A program made the translations under genes and the position numbers. Shown in pieces: positions 44,262 to 52,554 of a stretch of 64,000 nucleotides of DNA (position 1 is its first letter; each line of letters begins with the position of its first letter). The notes below the pieces were generated by a model that was given only the letters and a program-made list of their open reading frames with translations, did no database searches and had not been told where the DNA came from. This DNA comes from WLMZ01 sp031367435 (GTDB lineage Bacteria > Actinomycetota > Acidimicrobiia > Acidimicrobiales > Ilumatobacteraceae): assembly GCA_031367435.1 (NCBI GenBank), contig JANLPV010000045.1:30470-94469 (forward strand), read 5' to 3'.

Positions 44262-45245
44262 TCACGGAGGCATCGCGGCGTCGACCAGACCGAAGTGTTC
44301 GTCGCGCGGAGTTCTGTTGCGTGCGAGTTCCGCGACGGTCACGCCGCCGAGAGCAACGAGAACTCCGAACACCTGCACGACGGTAAGTCGCTGGTTCAAA
44401 GCAACCCAGGCCACAATCGACGCCGCGACCGGCTCAATCATGCCGGTCACCGACGACGCGCCGAGACCGATGCGGGGCGAGCCGGCCACCAGCATCGTGT
44501 ACGGAATGACGGTGCCGAATACCACGATGCCGGCAATCAACATCCCGGCAGGAAGCGTCCCTGGCACGCGTGGACCGAGATCGATTGCCTTGCCAAAGGA
44601 TGCAAACGGCAGACGCCAAAACGGTGACAGAACTGTCCAGAAGATCGACCCGGCCATCATTCCGAGGCCCGTTCGAACCAAGGGATGCAGCTCGGGCGGT
44701 TGTGCTGCGGCGACCATGATCTGTCCGGCATAGGCAAAGGCGGTGACGATCGCCAGCAGTACGCCAAGAACCGGAAGTGCTCCCGCTCCCCCGTTGCCGC
44801 CGGTGACCGCGAAGATCACGCCGACGACCGCCACCCCGATCGCGAGATAGACCATCCGCGGCAGTACGCGATGATGAACAAATCGTTCGAACATCGTGAC
44901 CAACACCGGAGCGGTGTACACGATCACCAACGCGATCGGCACCGGGATGCGTGATATTGACTCGAAGAACACCCACTGCGGCACGCTGACTCCGAACACA
45001 CCGAACGCAGCCACCTTCAGCCAACCTTTCCGGCTCAGGCGCGGCCGCGCTCGAATCACCGCAGGCGCGAGCAGGATCGTCGCGCCGTACACACGCATCG
45101 CGGCAAGAGCGCGGGGTTCAATCAGCCCGGAGTCGAACAGCAACCGCGAGAACAAACCACTCGTCGCCCAGAGCAACGAAGCGGAGAGCACCAGAACGTA
45201 ACCCGTGCGCGTCGACGCCGGGGTTACTGCGTTCTCGGAAAGCAC
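44262..45245 (-). CDS. EamA/DMT-superfamily transporter
   Basis: 327 aa with ten predicted helices in two EamA repeats: LVLSASLLWATSGLFSRLLFDSG at the start and LPAGMLIAGIVVFGTVIPYTML with GASSVTGMIEPVAASIVAW in the second. It probably exports a metabolite or amino acid. It has no adjacent regulator. A 90-bp gap separates its stop from the start of the nfeD gene, on the same strand. Confidence 0.85.
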   Translation of the reverse strand: MLSENAVTPASTRTGYVLVLSASLLWATSGLFSRLLFDSGLIEPRALAAMRVYGATILLAPAVIRARPRLSRKGWLKVAAFGVFGVSVPQWVFFESISRIPVPIALVIVYTAPVLVTMFERFVHHRVLPRMVYLAIGVAVVGVIFAVTGGNGGAGALPVLGVLLAIVTAFAYAGQIMVAAAQPPELHPLVRTGLGMMAGSIFWTVLSPFWRLPFASFGKAIDLGPRVPGTLPAGMLIAGIVVFGTVIPYTMLVAGSPRIGLGASSVTGMIEPVAASIVAWVALNQRLTVVQVFGVLVALGGVTVAELARNRTPRDEHFGLVDAAMPP

Positions 45246-45300
45246 GGTTCTGTCTTACTCGACACTTTCACGTGTGCTGCAATCCAACGCGTTGGCGAGT

Positions 45301-45708
45301 TCATCCACGTAGTTCTCCCCACCACGCGGCCACTTGCGCCGCATACCGTTGCGAATACAGGCGTTCCAATTCTGTTGCGTCGCGGGCCAAGGGCGCGCTG
45401 TTCGTCGGCGCGAGCGGCGAGGCGGACTCAATGGGATCGACCCATTCGAGTCTGATCGCGGCAATCATCGTGCCCAGTTCCGGCGATGCCGCCTCGTGAT
45501 AGTCGCTGGTTTGATGAACCAAAAAGTCGTCGAACGAATCGAACGAGAGGAGCGAGTAATAGGTGTTCTCATCTGCCCCGCGCCAATACTCGTAACGACG
45601 CACACGCGGCTCGAGTTCGTGCGTGGAGGCGTAGAGCTGACGCGCTACCGCCTCGAAGCGCTCGGTCATTCCGGGTCTGATGGTGATGTGCGCGAGGATC
45701 GTGGCCAT
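45301..45708 (-). CDS. Antibiotic-biosynthesis-monooxygenase (ABM)-type small protein
   Basis: 135 aa from the ATG at 45708; the upstream frame extends far over the P450 gene and is not real. MATILAHITIRPGMTERFEAVARQL and HELEPRVRRYEYWRGADENTYYSLLSFDSFDDFLVHQTSD form the ferredoxin-like ABM barrel. A C-terminal 50-residue tail is unassigned. Members act as cofactor-free monooxygenases or are of unknown use. Divergent from the P450 gene with a 72-bp gap, so one control region may serve both. Confidence 0.7.
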   Translation of the reverse strand: MATILAHITIRPGMTERFEAVARQLYASTHELEPRVRRYEYWRGADENTYYSLLSFDSFDDFLVHQTSDYHEAASPELGTMIAAIRLEWVDPIESASPLAPTNSAPLARDATELERLYSQRYAAQVAAWWGELRG

Positions 45709-45780
45709 CACTCGACTGTAGCGACGAAGCCTCGGCCGACTATTCAATAGATATGTCCACGAGCCGACGGAAGTCGAAAC

Positions 45781-47043
45781 ATGACCACTGACGACGTCGC
45801 CAACATCGATCTGTTCGATCCGTTTACTCAACAGGATTGGTACCCCGCGTACTCGGCGCTGCGTGATGTAGCGCCCGTGTATCGAATTCCTGGCACCAAC
45901 ACGTTTGTCATCACCCGCTACGACGATGTTGCATACGTGAGCCGCCACAGCGAACTCTTCGCGAATGGCCCAGCTCCCGATGCCGCTCTGGTGCACGATC
46001 CCGAGGCGTTGCAGATCTACCGTCAACACGGTCGTCCGCGTCGACCACCGCTCAGCATTGATCCTCCGCTGCATCGCCGATATCGCGATCTCGTCGATCC
46101 GTTCTTCAATGGGCGCGGTGCCGACAGCCAACGCGAGTTCATCACCCGCGTCGTCAACGAGCTCATCGACGGATTCATCGCCGACGGCGAGATCGAGTTC
46201 GTCAGCCGCTTCGCCGAGCCACTTCCGGTGTCGATCATCACCACCATGCTCGGTTTCCCGCTCAGCGATGTGGCTCAGCTGAAGACATGGTCGGCGGCGT
46301 GGGTCATGCCGTTTGCGGGCCAACTCACGGCCGAGGAACAGCGCTACGTCGCCCTGCAGGGTGTTGAGTTCCAGCAGTACATCCTTGGTGTCATTGCCGA
46401 GAAGCGAAGCGCGCCCGACGACTCGGTGATCAGTCATCTTGCCCACGCCACGTTTGCGGCGTCTGATGGTCCGCGCCCACTCACCGACGATGAGATTCTG
46501 TTCAGCACCGATCACCTCTACATCGGCGGCAATGAGACCACCACGTTCGCGCTCGCCTCCGGGCTCTGGCTGCTGTTGTCGAATCCCGAGGTCGAGGCTC
46601 GCTTGCGCGCCGATCGCTCGAAACTGCCTACGTTCGTCGATGAAGTGCTGCGTCTTGAATCACCCACACAAGGTCTGTATCGCCAGACAACTGATGACGT
46701 CGAGATGCACGGCATACGCATACCGAAAGGTGCGACGATTCACATCCGATTCGGCGCCGCCAATCGCGACGAGCGCATGTTTTCCGATCCAGCACGGCTC
46801 GACCTCGATCGCGCAAATGCCGCACGCCACGTCGCCTTCGGTCAAGGCGAACATCACTGTCCCGGAGCCGGTCTCTCGCGGCTGGAACAGGTCATTGCAT
46901 TCGACGTACTGCTCGACCGAATTTCCGAGTGGCACCTCGTGGCCGATCGCAACGACTTCAGCCATAAGCCGGGCTTCGTGTTGCGTGCGCTCAACGAGTT
47001 GCACGTGTCGTTCACACCATCGAACGCCCGCACGACCAACTAG
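45781..47043 (+). CDS. Cytochrome P450
   Basis: 420 aa, soluble bacterial class I type. LYIGGNETTTFALASGLWLL is the I-helix (A/G-G-x-E-T-T), EVLRLESPTQGLYRQT the K-helix ExxR, and FGQGEHHCPGAG (353-364) the heme loop with Cys360 as thiolate ligand. It would use ferredoxin and an NAD(P)H reductase, neither adjacent, to hydroxylate a small hydrophobic substrate. Subfamily not assigned. Confidence 0.93.
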   Translation: MTTDDVANIDLFDPFTQQDWYPAYSALRDVAPVYRIPGTNTFVITRYDDVAYVSRHSELFANGPAPDAALVHDPEALQIYRQHGRPRRPPLSIDPPLHRRYRDLVDPFFNGRGADSQREFITRVVNELIDGFIADGEIEFVSRFAEPLPVSIITTMLGFPLSDVAQLKTWSAAWVMPFAGQLTAEEQRYVALQGVEFQQYILGVIAEKRSAPDDSVISHLAHATFAASDGPRPLTDDEILFSTDHLYIGGNETTTFALASGLWLLLSNPEVEARLRADRSKLPTFVDEVLRLESPTQGLYRQTTDDVEMHGIRIPKGATIHIRFGAANRDERMFSDPARLDLDRANAARHVAFGQGEHHCPGAGLSRLEQVIAFDVLLDRISEWHLVADRNDFSHKPGFVLRALNELHVSFTPSNARTTN

Positions 47044-47375
47044 GCATACAAACGCAAAACCGTGAAGACGGCCATGCCGACAGCCATCATCAACATCATG
47101 TTGCGCGTTTTGAAGAACACCGCCGACGCAGCGATCACCGCCCACATCTGATTGTTCTGCACGGTGAGATAGAGATGACCGTGCTTGGTCAGTACTCCGG
47201 GCACAACAATTGCGGTGAGCGCACACGCGGGCGCATAACGCAGCGCGCGTTCCACGCGAGCGGGAAGTGTGACACGAGCAGGCAACATGAAAAAGCTGCC
47301 GCGGGTGGTGATGGTTGTCATCGCCAAGCCAGCAAACGCCACCATCATGTACAGCCAGTCGCGCGTCGGGCTCAC
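47040..47375 (-). CDS. azlD: AzlD-family small membrane subunit
   Basis: 111 aa, about four helices: MMVAFAGLAMTTITTRGSFFML, RALRYAPACALTAIVVPGVL, and MWAVIAASAVFFKTRN at the end. AzlD pairs with AzlC in a branched-chain amino acid export system. Its start overlaps the AzlC stop by 4 bp, and its stop abuts the P450 stop. Confidence 0.88.
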   Translation of the reverse strand: MSPTRDWLYMMVAFAGLAMTTITTRGSFFMLPARVTLPARVERALRYAPACALTAIVVPGVLTKHGHLYLTVQNNQMWAVIAASAVFFKTRNMMLMMAVGMAVFTVLRLYA

Positions 47376-48130
47376 GATGTCTGCTCCATCGCAGACGGAA
47401 CCTTCACCTCGGCGGGCTCAACGACAACGGCCACTACAACCCCTGCGACAACGGAGATGAGAAGGCCCAACTTCAGCGGTACGTTCACCGTCACTACTGC
47501 CAGCACGGCGGTAACCATCACGCCGAGCAACGCGGGCCGGCTGTTCATCATGGGCACCAGCACCGCGACCAGCGCGAGCACGGCAGCAAGTTCGAGACCC
47601 CAATCGGTTGGTGCCAGGCCGCCCAGCAGAATGCCGACCACCGACGCCAGCTGCCACGACACCCAATTCACCATGGCACCGCCGTAGAAAAATCCCCACT
47701 GGAACGTGGTGCCGCGAATGGGTGCGTCGGCAAAGCGGCGCGAGAAGATGGCGAAGCCGACATCGCCGTTGAGATAGCCGGAGAACAGTCGTTGCTTCCA
47801 AGGCAACGACGAGAAATAGCTACGTGTTGCCGCCGCGAAGATTGCAAAGCGCAGGTTGACCAACAATGCCGTGGCCCACACGATCGGCAATGGCGCGCCA
47901 ACCACGAGCAGCGGCAACACGGCCAATTGCGCCGAGCCCGCAAACACCACGAAGGTCATGATCAGTGCCATCGGTACCGACAAGCCGCCCTTCACCAGCG
48001 CAACGCCGGTCACCACGCCCCACGCAGCAATGGCTATTGCCGGACTCGCCATCGCGCGAATACCTTCGCGATAGCCGGCCTTGTCGAGCGGGGGAACGAG
48101 TGTCGAGCGCAGTCCGGCCATCGGGTTCAC
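47372..48130 (-). CDS. azlC: AzlC-family amino acid exporter large subunit
   Basis: 252 aa with about seven helices. Blocks: YREGIRAMASPAIAIAAWGVVTGVA, MTFVVFAGSAQLAVLPLLVVGAPLP, LLVNLRFAIFAAATRSYFSSLPW and GYLNGDVGFAIFSRRFAD, matching AzlC, which exports branched-chain amino acids or analogues. The pair with azlD lacks a nearby regulator. Export could protect against amino acid analogues. Confidence 0.9.
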   Translation of the reverse strand: MNPMAGLRSTLVPPLDKAGYREGIRAMASPAIAIAAWGVVTGVALVKGGLSVPMALIMTFVVFAGSAQLAVLPLLVVGAPLPIVWATALLVNLRFAIFAAATRSYFSSLPWKQRLFSGYLNGDVGFAIFSRRFADAPIRGTTFQWGFFYGGAMVNWVSWQLASVVGILLGGLAPTDWGLELAAVLALVAVLVPMMNSRPALLGVMVTAVLAVVTVNVPLKLGLLISVVAGVVVAVVVEPAEVKVPSAMEQTS

Positions 48131-48173
48131 TCCACCAGTATGTCCGCCACCAGGTGAGAGTCAGCGGCACATA

Positions 48174-49496
48174 TCAGAGGTTTGTGCGGGCCAGGAAATG
48201 CGTCGCTGCGCGTCGGATAAACGGCATCGACGCCAAGGTGCTCGCCGCGCCCACGACCACAATCGGTTCCAGCGGAGCGCGCAGCCTGTGCGAGCCGTAG
48301 AACACAACCGTTACCGCTACGACACACACGAGCGGAACGAGCAGGATGTAACGAAGTCCACGTCGAACTCGCCAGAGGCCAAGCGCAGCGAGCGGGGCGA
48401 GCATCCACCAGCTCGCCATTCCGGCCCAGATCGCCCAGCTCGGCCGTTCCTCGCCAACGTCGGCGCGCACGTTTTCCCCGAGCCCGTACACGTCGACAGC
48501 ACGAAGTAGCCGAGCAGCAACGACCAACGGCAACCTGGTTGAGTTGGCGCGAGCGAAGGTGAATGCTTCATGTCGACGGCGAACCGAACGCTCGGCGGTA
48601 TCTTCCCCCGCCGGAGGCACGCCATCCTCAAGGCAGTTCAGATTCCAACCACCCATACTTGGGCCGCCATATGTCAACGGGCAGTTTGCGCCGAGCCATG
48701 TGCTGCCTTCGTTCGTGCTCATCAAGACGGGCGTTTCAAAACGGCCGGAGTTGTAGACGATCCACGGCAGAACGGTCGCGCCCGCAACGAGCATCAGCAC
48801 AGCACCTCGCTTGGCCCATATAACGAGCCGGCGCGATCTGAATCCGATCACGGCGAACATCGGCGCATATAGCAGCAGTTCACTACGCGCATGGGCGGCG
48901 ACACCGATCAGCACGCCGAGCAATACCGCGCTGCGTACGTCGAACCGCTCCCGATAGCGCATCGCAGCAAGGACGACGAGAACGACCATGAATAGCAGCA
49001 GCGTTTCCGACATCACCAACGAATCACTCAGCCAAACATTTGGATAGACGGCTGCGACGGTTGCCGCGAGAACACCTACCAGCCGACCGCCAACGCGCCG
49101 TCCCAGCACTGCGAACAGCGGGATCACCGCGATGCCGATCAGCGTCATAGTTGCGCGCTGCCAGAACTCGGGATGACCGAGCAGGCTTGCCGGAGTGATC
49201 ACCAACGATGTCAGCGGTGGATGCTCCGCTCCGGGCAGCACACCCCAGTTCTGGAAAGGACCGCTGGCTTCTTTGAACCATCTGCCGTGTGCATTGTTGA
49301 TTGCTTGAATGCTGTAGTACCAAGCGTCGCCGTAATGCAACGGCACGTTCCATTTCGAGATCAACATCACCAGCCGCCAGAGACCAAATGTAATGGCGAT
49401 GGCACCCACGAATCGACGGTAGAGCCGCTCGCGCTCGGGTGCGCCGAGCGCGGAACCCTCCATCGGTGGCGCCTCGACGATGTCGTTCACTCGCAT
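48174..49496 (-). CDS. GT-C-type membrane glycosyltransferase (GT39-like)
   Basis: 440 aa, about ten helices. The first loop contains YGDAWYYSIQAINNAHGRWFKEASG (acidic D in GDAWYY), followed by GAEHPPLTSLVITPASLLGHPEFW and LVGVLAATVAAVYPNVWLSDSLVMSET, the usual GT39/GT83 layout for enzymes that use polyprenyl-phosphate sugars at the outer face. Same strand as azlCD. Probable role in glycosylation of a lipid or cell wall component. Confidence 0.75.
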   Translation of the reverse strand: MRVNDIVEAPPMEGSALGAPERERLYRRFVGAIAITFGLWRLVMLISKWNVPLHYGDAWYYSIQAINNAHGRWFKEASGPFQNWGVLPGAEHPPLTSLVITPASLLGHPEFWQRATMTLIGIAVIPLFAVLGRRVGGRLVGVLAATVAAVYPNVWLSDSLVMSETLLLFMVVLVVLAAMRYRERFDVRSAVLLGVLIGVAAHARSELLLYAPMFAVIGFRSRRLVIWAKRGAVLMLVAGATVLPWIVYNSGRFETPVLMSTNEGSTWLGANCPLTYGGPSMGGWNLNCLEDGVPPAGEDTAERSVRRRHEAFTFARANSTRLPLVVAARLLRAVDVYGLGENVRADVGEERPSWAIWAGMASWWMLAPLAALGLWRVRRGLRYILLVPLVCVVAVTVVFYGSHRLRAPLEPIVVVGAASTLASMPFIRRAATHFLARTNL

Positions 49497-49571
49497 CGAA
49501 GCTAGTGCACGCTTGCCAATTGGTCCGCAGGTGCGCCGTTGCGCACAGCGTCCGTTGCGACCGACACACGT

Positions 49572-49587
49572 GTAGCACTTGCGCTAC
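49572..49587. promoter_or_regulatory. VapBC operator-like inverted repeat (module 1)
   Basis: GTAGC-ACTTGC-GCTAC, 10 bp before the antitoxin ATG at 49598, inside a longer TGTAGC...GCTACA palindrome. The same GTAGC-N6-GCTAC motif precedes module 3 (57182) and, with a 7-bp spacer, module 4 (57939). Confidence 0.75.
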
Positions 49588-49597
49588 AGTGTCGGAC

Positions 49598-49852
49598 ATG
49601 ACCGCTGTTGCGTCTCGCGAACTTCGCAATCACACACGCGCACTGCTCGATCGCGTCGATGCGGGCGAGGTGATCACGATCGCCGTCGATGGCCGAGAGG
49701 TGGCTGAGTTGCGACCGATCTCGAGAGACCATCGTTGGATGAAACGAGCAGAGTTCACCCGCCGCATTCTCGGTCATCAGGCCGACGCCGCATTACGCAC
49801 TGAACTCCGCCAGCTTGCGCCGGACACAACCGATGACCTCCGCTTCCCGTGA
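49598..49852 (+). CDS. Type II antitoxin, Phd/YefM type (module 1)
   Basis: 84 aa from the ATG at 49598, chosen because a promoter-like palindrome lies directly before it. TAVASRELRNHTRALLDRVDAGEVITIAVDGREVAELRP is the DNA-binding Phd-like domain; the C-terminal half, ending in a Gln/Asp-rich tail, would bind and mask the toxin. It overlaps the toxin start by 4 bp. The module is duplicated at 57207-57844, about 88% identical at protein level by my reading of the antitoxins. Confidence 0.9.
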   Translation: MTAVASRELRNHTRALLDRVDAGEVITIAVDGREVAELRPISRDHRWMKRAEFTRRILGHQADAALRTELRQLAPDTTDDLRFP

Positions 49853-50235
49853 CGAGGGGTCTTGCCGACACCAGCGTGTTCATCGCTGAGGAGTCGGGAC
49901 GAGAACTCGACGTCGACCGACTGCCCGACGAGATCGCCGTCTCGATCATCACCATTGGAGAACTCAGATCGGGCGTACTTGCCGCAGCCGACGTGAGTGT
50001 TCGGGACCGTCGACTCAGCGCGCTGATGCGAGCGCTAGAACTCCAACCGGTTCCCATCGACGAAACGGTCGCCGATGCTTGGGCACACCTGCGCATCCTT
50101 CTACGGGATCGCGGCTTACGGATGCCGGTGAATGACTCGTGGATCGCAGCAACCGCGTTGGCACTCGGAGTTCCGATCGTGACTCAGGACGAAGACTATG
50201 TCGCGGTGTCGGGACTCGAAGTGATTCGGATCTGA
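49849..50235 (+). CDS. VapC-type PIN-domain toxin (module 1)
   Basis: 128 aa, GTG start overlapping the antitoxin stop. LADTSVFIAEESG (Asp7), SIITIGELRSGVL (Glu), PVNDSWIAATALALGVPIVTQDEDY (C-terminal Asp cluster) are the four acidic residues of PIN ribonucleases. It should cleave RNA, often tRNA, once the antitoxin is degraded. Paralogue at 57458-57844. Confidence 0.93.
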   Translation: MTRGLADTSVFIAEESGRELDVDRLPDEIAVSIITIGELRSGVLAAADVSVRDRRLSALMRALELQPVPIDETVADAWAHLRILLRDRGLRMPVNDSWIAATALALGVPIVTQDEDYVAVSGLEVIRI

Positions 50236-50699
50236 GCAGCAACCACGGTGCCGTCGTCGGCGAAATTCGTCTCAGACCGACAGCGACGCAGGGCGTAGCG
50301 CAGGATCCTTGTTGAGCGGGGCGGTCCAGGCCTCGGCGGGAAGACTCGTGCCAATCACCAGCCGAGCATTTGTGCCCGCAAGGCTGCGATGGATCCATCC
50401 TGCCGGGAAAACCCATGGCAGCGACCTGCTCCAGAGCTTCCTGTTCGGTGAGTGTTTCCCCTGTCGTGAACTTGTACTCCAGGGTGCGCCATCCCCTTTT
50501 AGTGCGGCTTGCGGCTTGCGGCTCGCCGGTCTGTCGGCCGACATTGTGGGTCAGTATTGCAGGTTCCAGCGCCGCCGTGAGCACCTGCAGAAGCGGCTTT
50601 CGGCATGCGCGGCCAATCCCAAAAACCCTGTCATACCCAGGGTTCAAACTGTTGTTGTCGAGCTGGCAGGCGGCGCGATGGGAAGGCGCAGAACTGGCG
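50236..50699. other. No clear gene; possible decayed minus-strand coding remnant
   Basis: No intact gene is visible. On the minus strand, WRTLEYKFTTGETLTEQEA (about 50425-50490) reads well, then the frame must shift near 50400 to continue as AGTNARLVIGTSLPAEAWTAPL (about 50300-50380) to a stop at 50277. It looks like a short decayed gene. There is also an imperfect run of GCGGCTTGCGGCTTGCGGCT near 50504-50525. Confidence 0.35.
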
Positions 50700-51233
50700 A
50701 TGTCCACGAATACGAGTCGAAAGTGTGCAACCTGTCGCCAGCTGCGAAGGAACAAGGCTGACGCGACCGTTTACACCGTTGCGCCTGCCGATGGCGGCGG
50801 CTGGCCCGCTTGGTCGGGTGCACTGCTGCGCCTGTTCGAACGGATCGGATCGCAACCCACGCGGGCCATCATCATGAGTCAACCCGATCTGAATGAACGC
50901 TATGTGCAAGCACAAATCGGCCACGGAATTGCGCATACCGAAGTTGGCAGCAACGTCTACATGACCGGCAACTCCAGGCTCACAACAGAGCACGAAGCGT
51001 TTCTGACACGACTCGGCTGGCTACCACCATCTTCCGATAGGGACGACCCCAACGAGATGCCGGCGAACTGGTATCTGCCGCTCATTCACGGCGACTGGCC
51101 GTTCCTTGTGGACATGATCGTTACAGCGGTGCACGTCGTTGGGTTTGTCGAACCACTACCGATCGAGGTGAGAACCTTTCAGTGCGACAACCCATGCCGT
51201 GATTGCTCATGGCCACCGGAATCGCGAGCGTGA
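50700..51233 (+). CDS. TY-Chap-like small actinobacterial protein
   Basis: 177 aa from an ATG at 50700. RYVQAQIGHGIAHTEVGSNVY, TRLGWLPPSSDRDDPNEMPANW and PFLVDMIVTAVHVVGFVEPLPIEV match the layout of the TY-Chap N-terminal type domain (a YbjN/type III chaperone-like fold) in actinobacterial proteins. The N-terminus contains a CxxC-like KCATCRQL stretch. Function is unknown, sometimes linked to secretion or conflict systems. Confidence 0.6.
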   Translation: MSTNTSRKCATCRQLRRNKADATVYTVAPADGGGWPAWSGALLRLFERIGSQPTRAIIMSQPDLNERYVQAQIGHGIAHTEVGSNVYMTGNSRLTTEHEAFLTRLGWLPPSSDRDDPNEMPANWYLPLIHGDWPFLVDMIVTAVHVVGFVEPLPIEVRTFQCDNPCRDCSWPPESRA

Positions 51234-52027
51234 CTCCTATGCCCCATGCCTCTTTCCCAAGTTCTCAAGCATCGAAGTCTCCTACGAATGACGGGCGGCG
51301 ACGCCACGCCGAAGATGGTGAAGTAGACATCGCACGCACGCACACCACCTCACCATGGCGATGGGACGAGCACCCGGGTATCGAGTTCTGGAACATTGAC
51401 CTCACACTCAACTACACCGACCACAATGCACCGGGGAACCCTAAGCCGGCCCTCATTGCGAGAGCGTCGCTGGTGCGAATCGACTGCAGCCGGTGCATGG
51501 AGATCTCCTTCGAGCTCGACCAGTTCTCGTTTGATCTCGGCCGAATCGGTGGAGCAATCGGCGACTCACGCGACAAGCTCGAGCCTCACCAGATCTACAG
51601 CGCCACTAACTCCACCATCCTCATCGCCGAAGACGTACTCGTCGACAAGTTCTGGCGCGGACGCCAACTCGGACCATCACTCGTCGTCTTTGCGGCCGAA
51701 CTGCTCCGCTCTGACGGCACCTTCCTTATGCCACTCAGACTCGGCAAGGGCGTCGGCGACCAGTACCGCCCGGAGGATATATATACTGAGCGAACTATTA
51801 AGATATACGGAGAAATGATGACGAAGACACTGATCGACCTCGACGACGCGGCGCTCAATGACGCGAAGCGCGCGCTGCGAACCAGGACGAAGAAGGACAC
51901 GGTGAATGAGTCCCTCGCAGTAGTGGTCGCCCTGAGCGCTCGGCGTCGCGACCTCGAGCGCTTCGCGGCTGACGCCCACGCCGATCTTCGAGACGCCGAC
52001 ATCATGTCGAGCGCATGGCAGCGGTAG
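51209..52027 (+). CDS. Hypothetical protein reading in frame into VapB
   Basis: A continuous 272-aa frame from an ATG at 51209. Residues 1-200 are unassigned; VLVDKFWRGRQLGPSLVVFAAELLRSDG looks like a GNAT-type core helix-turn. Residues 203-272 are a complete VapB antitoxin (listed separately). No stop separates them, so a read-through fusion would carry an antitoxin tail. The likely reading is that a VapBC module inserted into the 3' end of an older gene and removed its stop codon. The start at 51209 or at ATG 51239 is uncertain. Confidence 0.5.
   Translation: MATGIASVTPMPHASFPSSQASKSPTNDGRRRHAEDGEVDIARTHTTSPWRWDEHPGIEFWNIDLTLNYTDHNAPGNPKPALIARASLVRIDCSRCMEISFELDQFSFDLGRIGGAIGDSRDKLEPHQIYSATNSTILIAEDVLVDKFWRGRQLGPSLVVFAAELLRSDGTFLMPLRLGKGVGDQYRPEDIYTERTIKIYGEMMTKTLIDLDDAALNDAKRALRTRTKKDTVNESLAVVVALSARRRDLERFAADAHADLRDADIMSSAWQR
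51815..52027 (+). CDS. vapB: VapB-type antitoxin (module 2)
   Basis: 70 aa from the ATG at 51815 (or ATG 51818), preceded by ACGGAGAA. MTKTLIDLDDAALNDAKRAL, with TRTKKDTVNESLAVVVALSARRRDLERF, is a ribbon-helix-helix VapB of the common MTRTxIDIDDxxL class; the C-terminus binds the PIN toxin. Upstream DNA is very AT-rich (GGATATATATACTGAG), a probable promoter. Overlaps vapC by 13 bp. Confidence 0.9.
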   Translation: MMTKTLIDLDDAALNDAKRALRTRTKKDTVNESLAVVVALSARRRDLERFAADAHADLRDADIMSSAWQR

Positions 52028-52440
52028 CCGGTTACCTCGCAGACACGAGTGCGTTGGCCCGCCTCCACCTCGGCGAGGTCAGGTCGGCCCTCGCACCACT
52101 CATCGAGGCGGGCTTGGTCGCCACCTGCGCTGTGATCGAGTTCGAGGTGCTGTGGTCGACACGCTCGCCGGAGGAGTTCACCACCATTCGCCACGATCGC
52201 ACCGTCGGCTACGAATGGCTCCCAACAGAGGACACCGATTGGCGTCGAGCGCTCGAAGTCCAAGAGCTGCTCTGGGCAGCTCGTCGGATGAGAACGGTGC
52301 CCCTGGTGGATCTGCTGATCGCTGCAGTGGCAGAGCGACACCGGGTCACGATCCTGCACTACCACACCGACTACGACACGATCGCGGCGATTACTGGTCA
52401 ACCAACTCAATGGATAGTCGAACGCGGCTCGATTCCGTGA
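52015..52440 (+). CDS. vapC: VapC PIN-domain toxin (module 2)
   Basis: 141 aa. GYLADTSALARLHLGEV (Asp9), VIEFEVLWSTRSPEEF (Glu), VPLVDLLIAAVAERHRVTILHYHTDYDTIAA (Asp cluster) give the PIN nuclease. Probable tRNA or mRNA endonuclease, inhibited by the adjacent VapB. Repeat copy 1 lies just after its stop. Confidence 0.92.
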   Translation: MAAVAGYLADTSALARLHLGEVRSALAPLIEAGLVATCAVIEFEVLWSTRSPEEFTTIRHDRTVGYEWLPTEDTDWRRALEVQELLWAARRMRTVPLVDLLIAAVAERHRVTILHYHTDYDTIAAITGQPTQWIVERGSIP

Positions 52441-52454
52441 ACTGGGATGAAGAC

Positions 52455-52484
52455 GTGTCGAAGGACCGGACGCGCCGATTTCCC
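52455..52484 (+). repeat. Island repeat GTGTCGAAGG, copy 1
   Basis: GTGTCGAAGGACCGGACGCG then CCGATTTCCC. First of seven similar, same-strand copies in the TA island. It starts 15 bp after the vapC stop. Confidence 0.8.
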
Positions 52485-52554
52485 GATGTGATGCCGCTGA
52501 GCTGTCAGTGACTCGGTCACCTTCACCTGCCGCCGCTGACCGGACCGACTCGGC

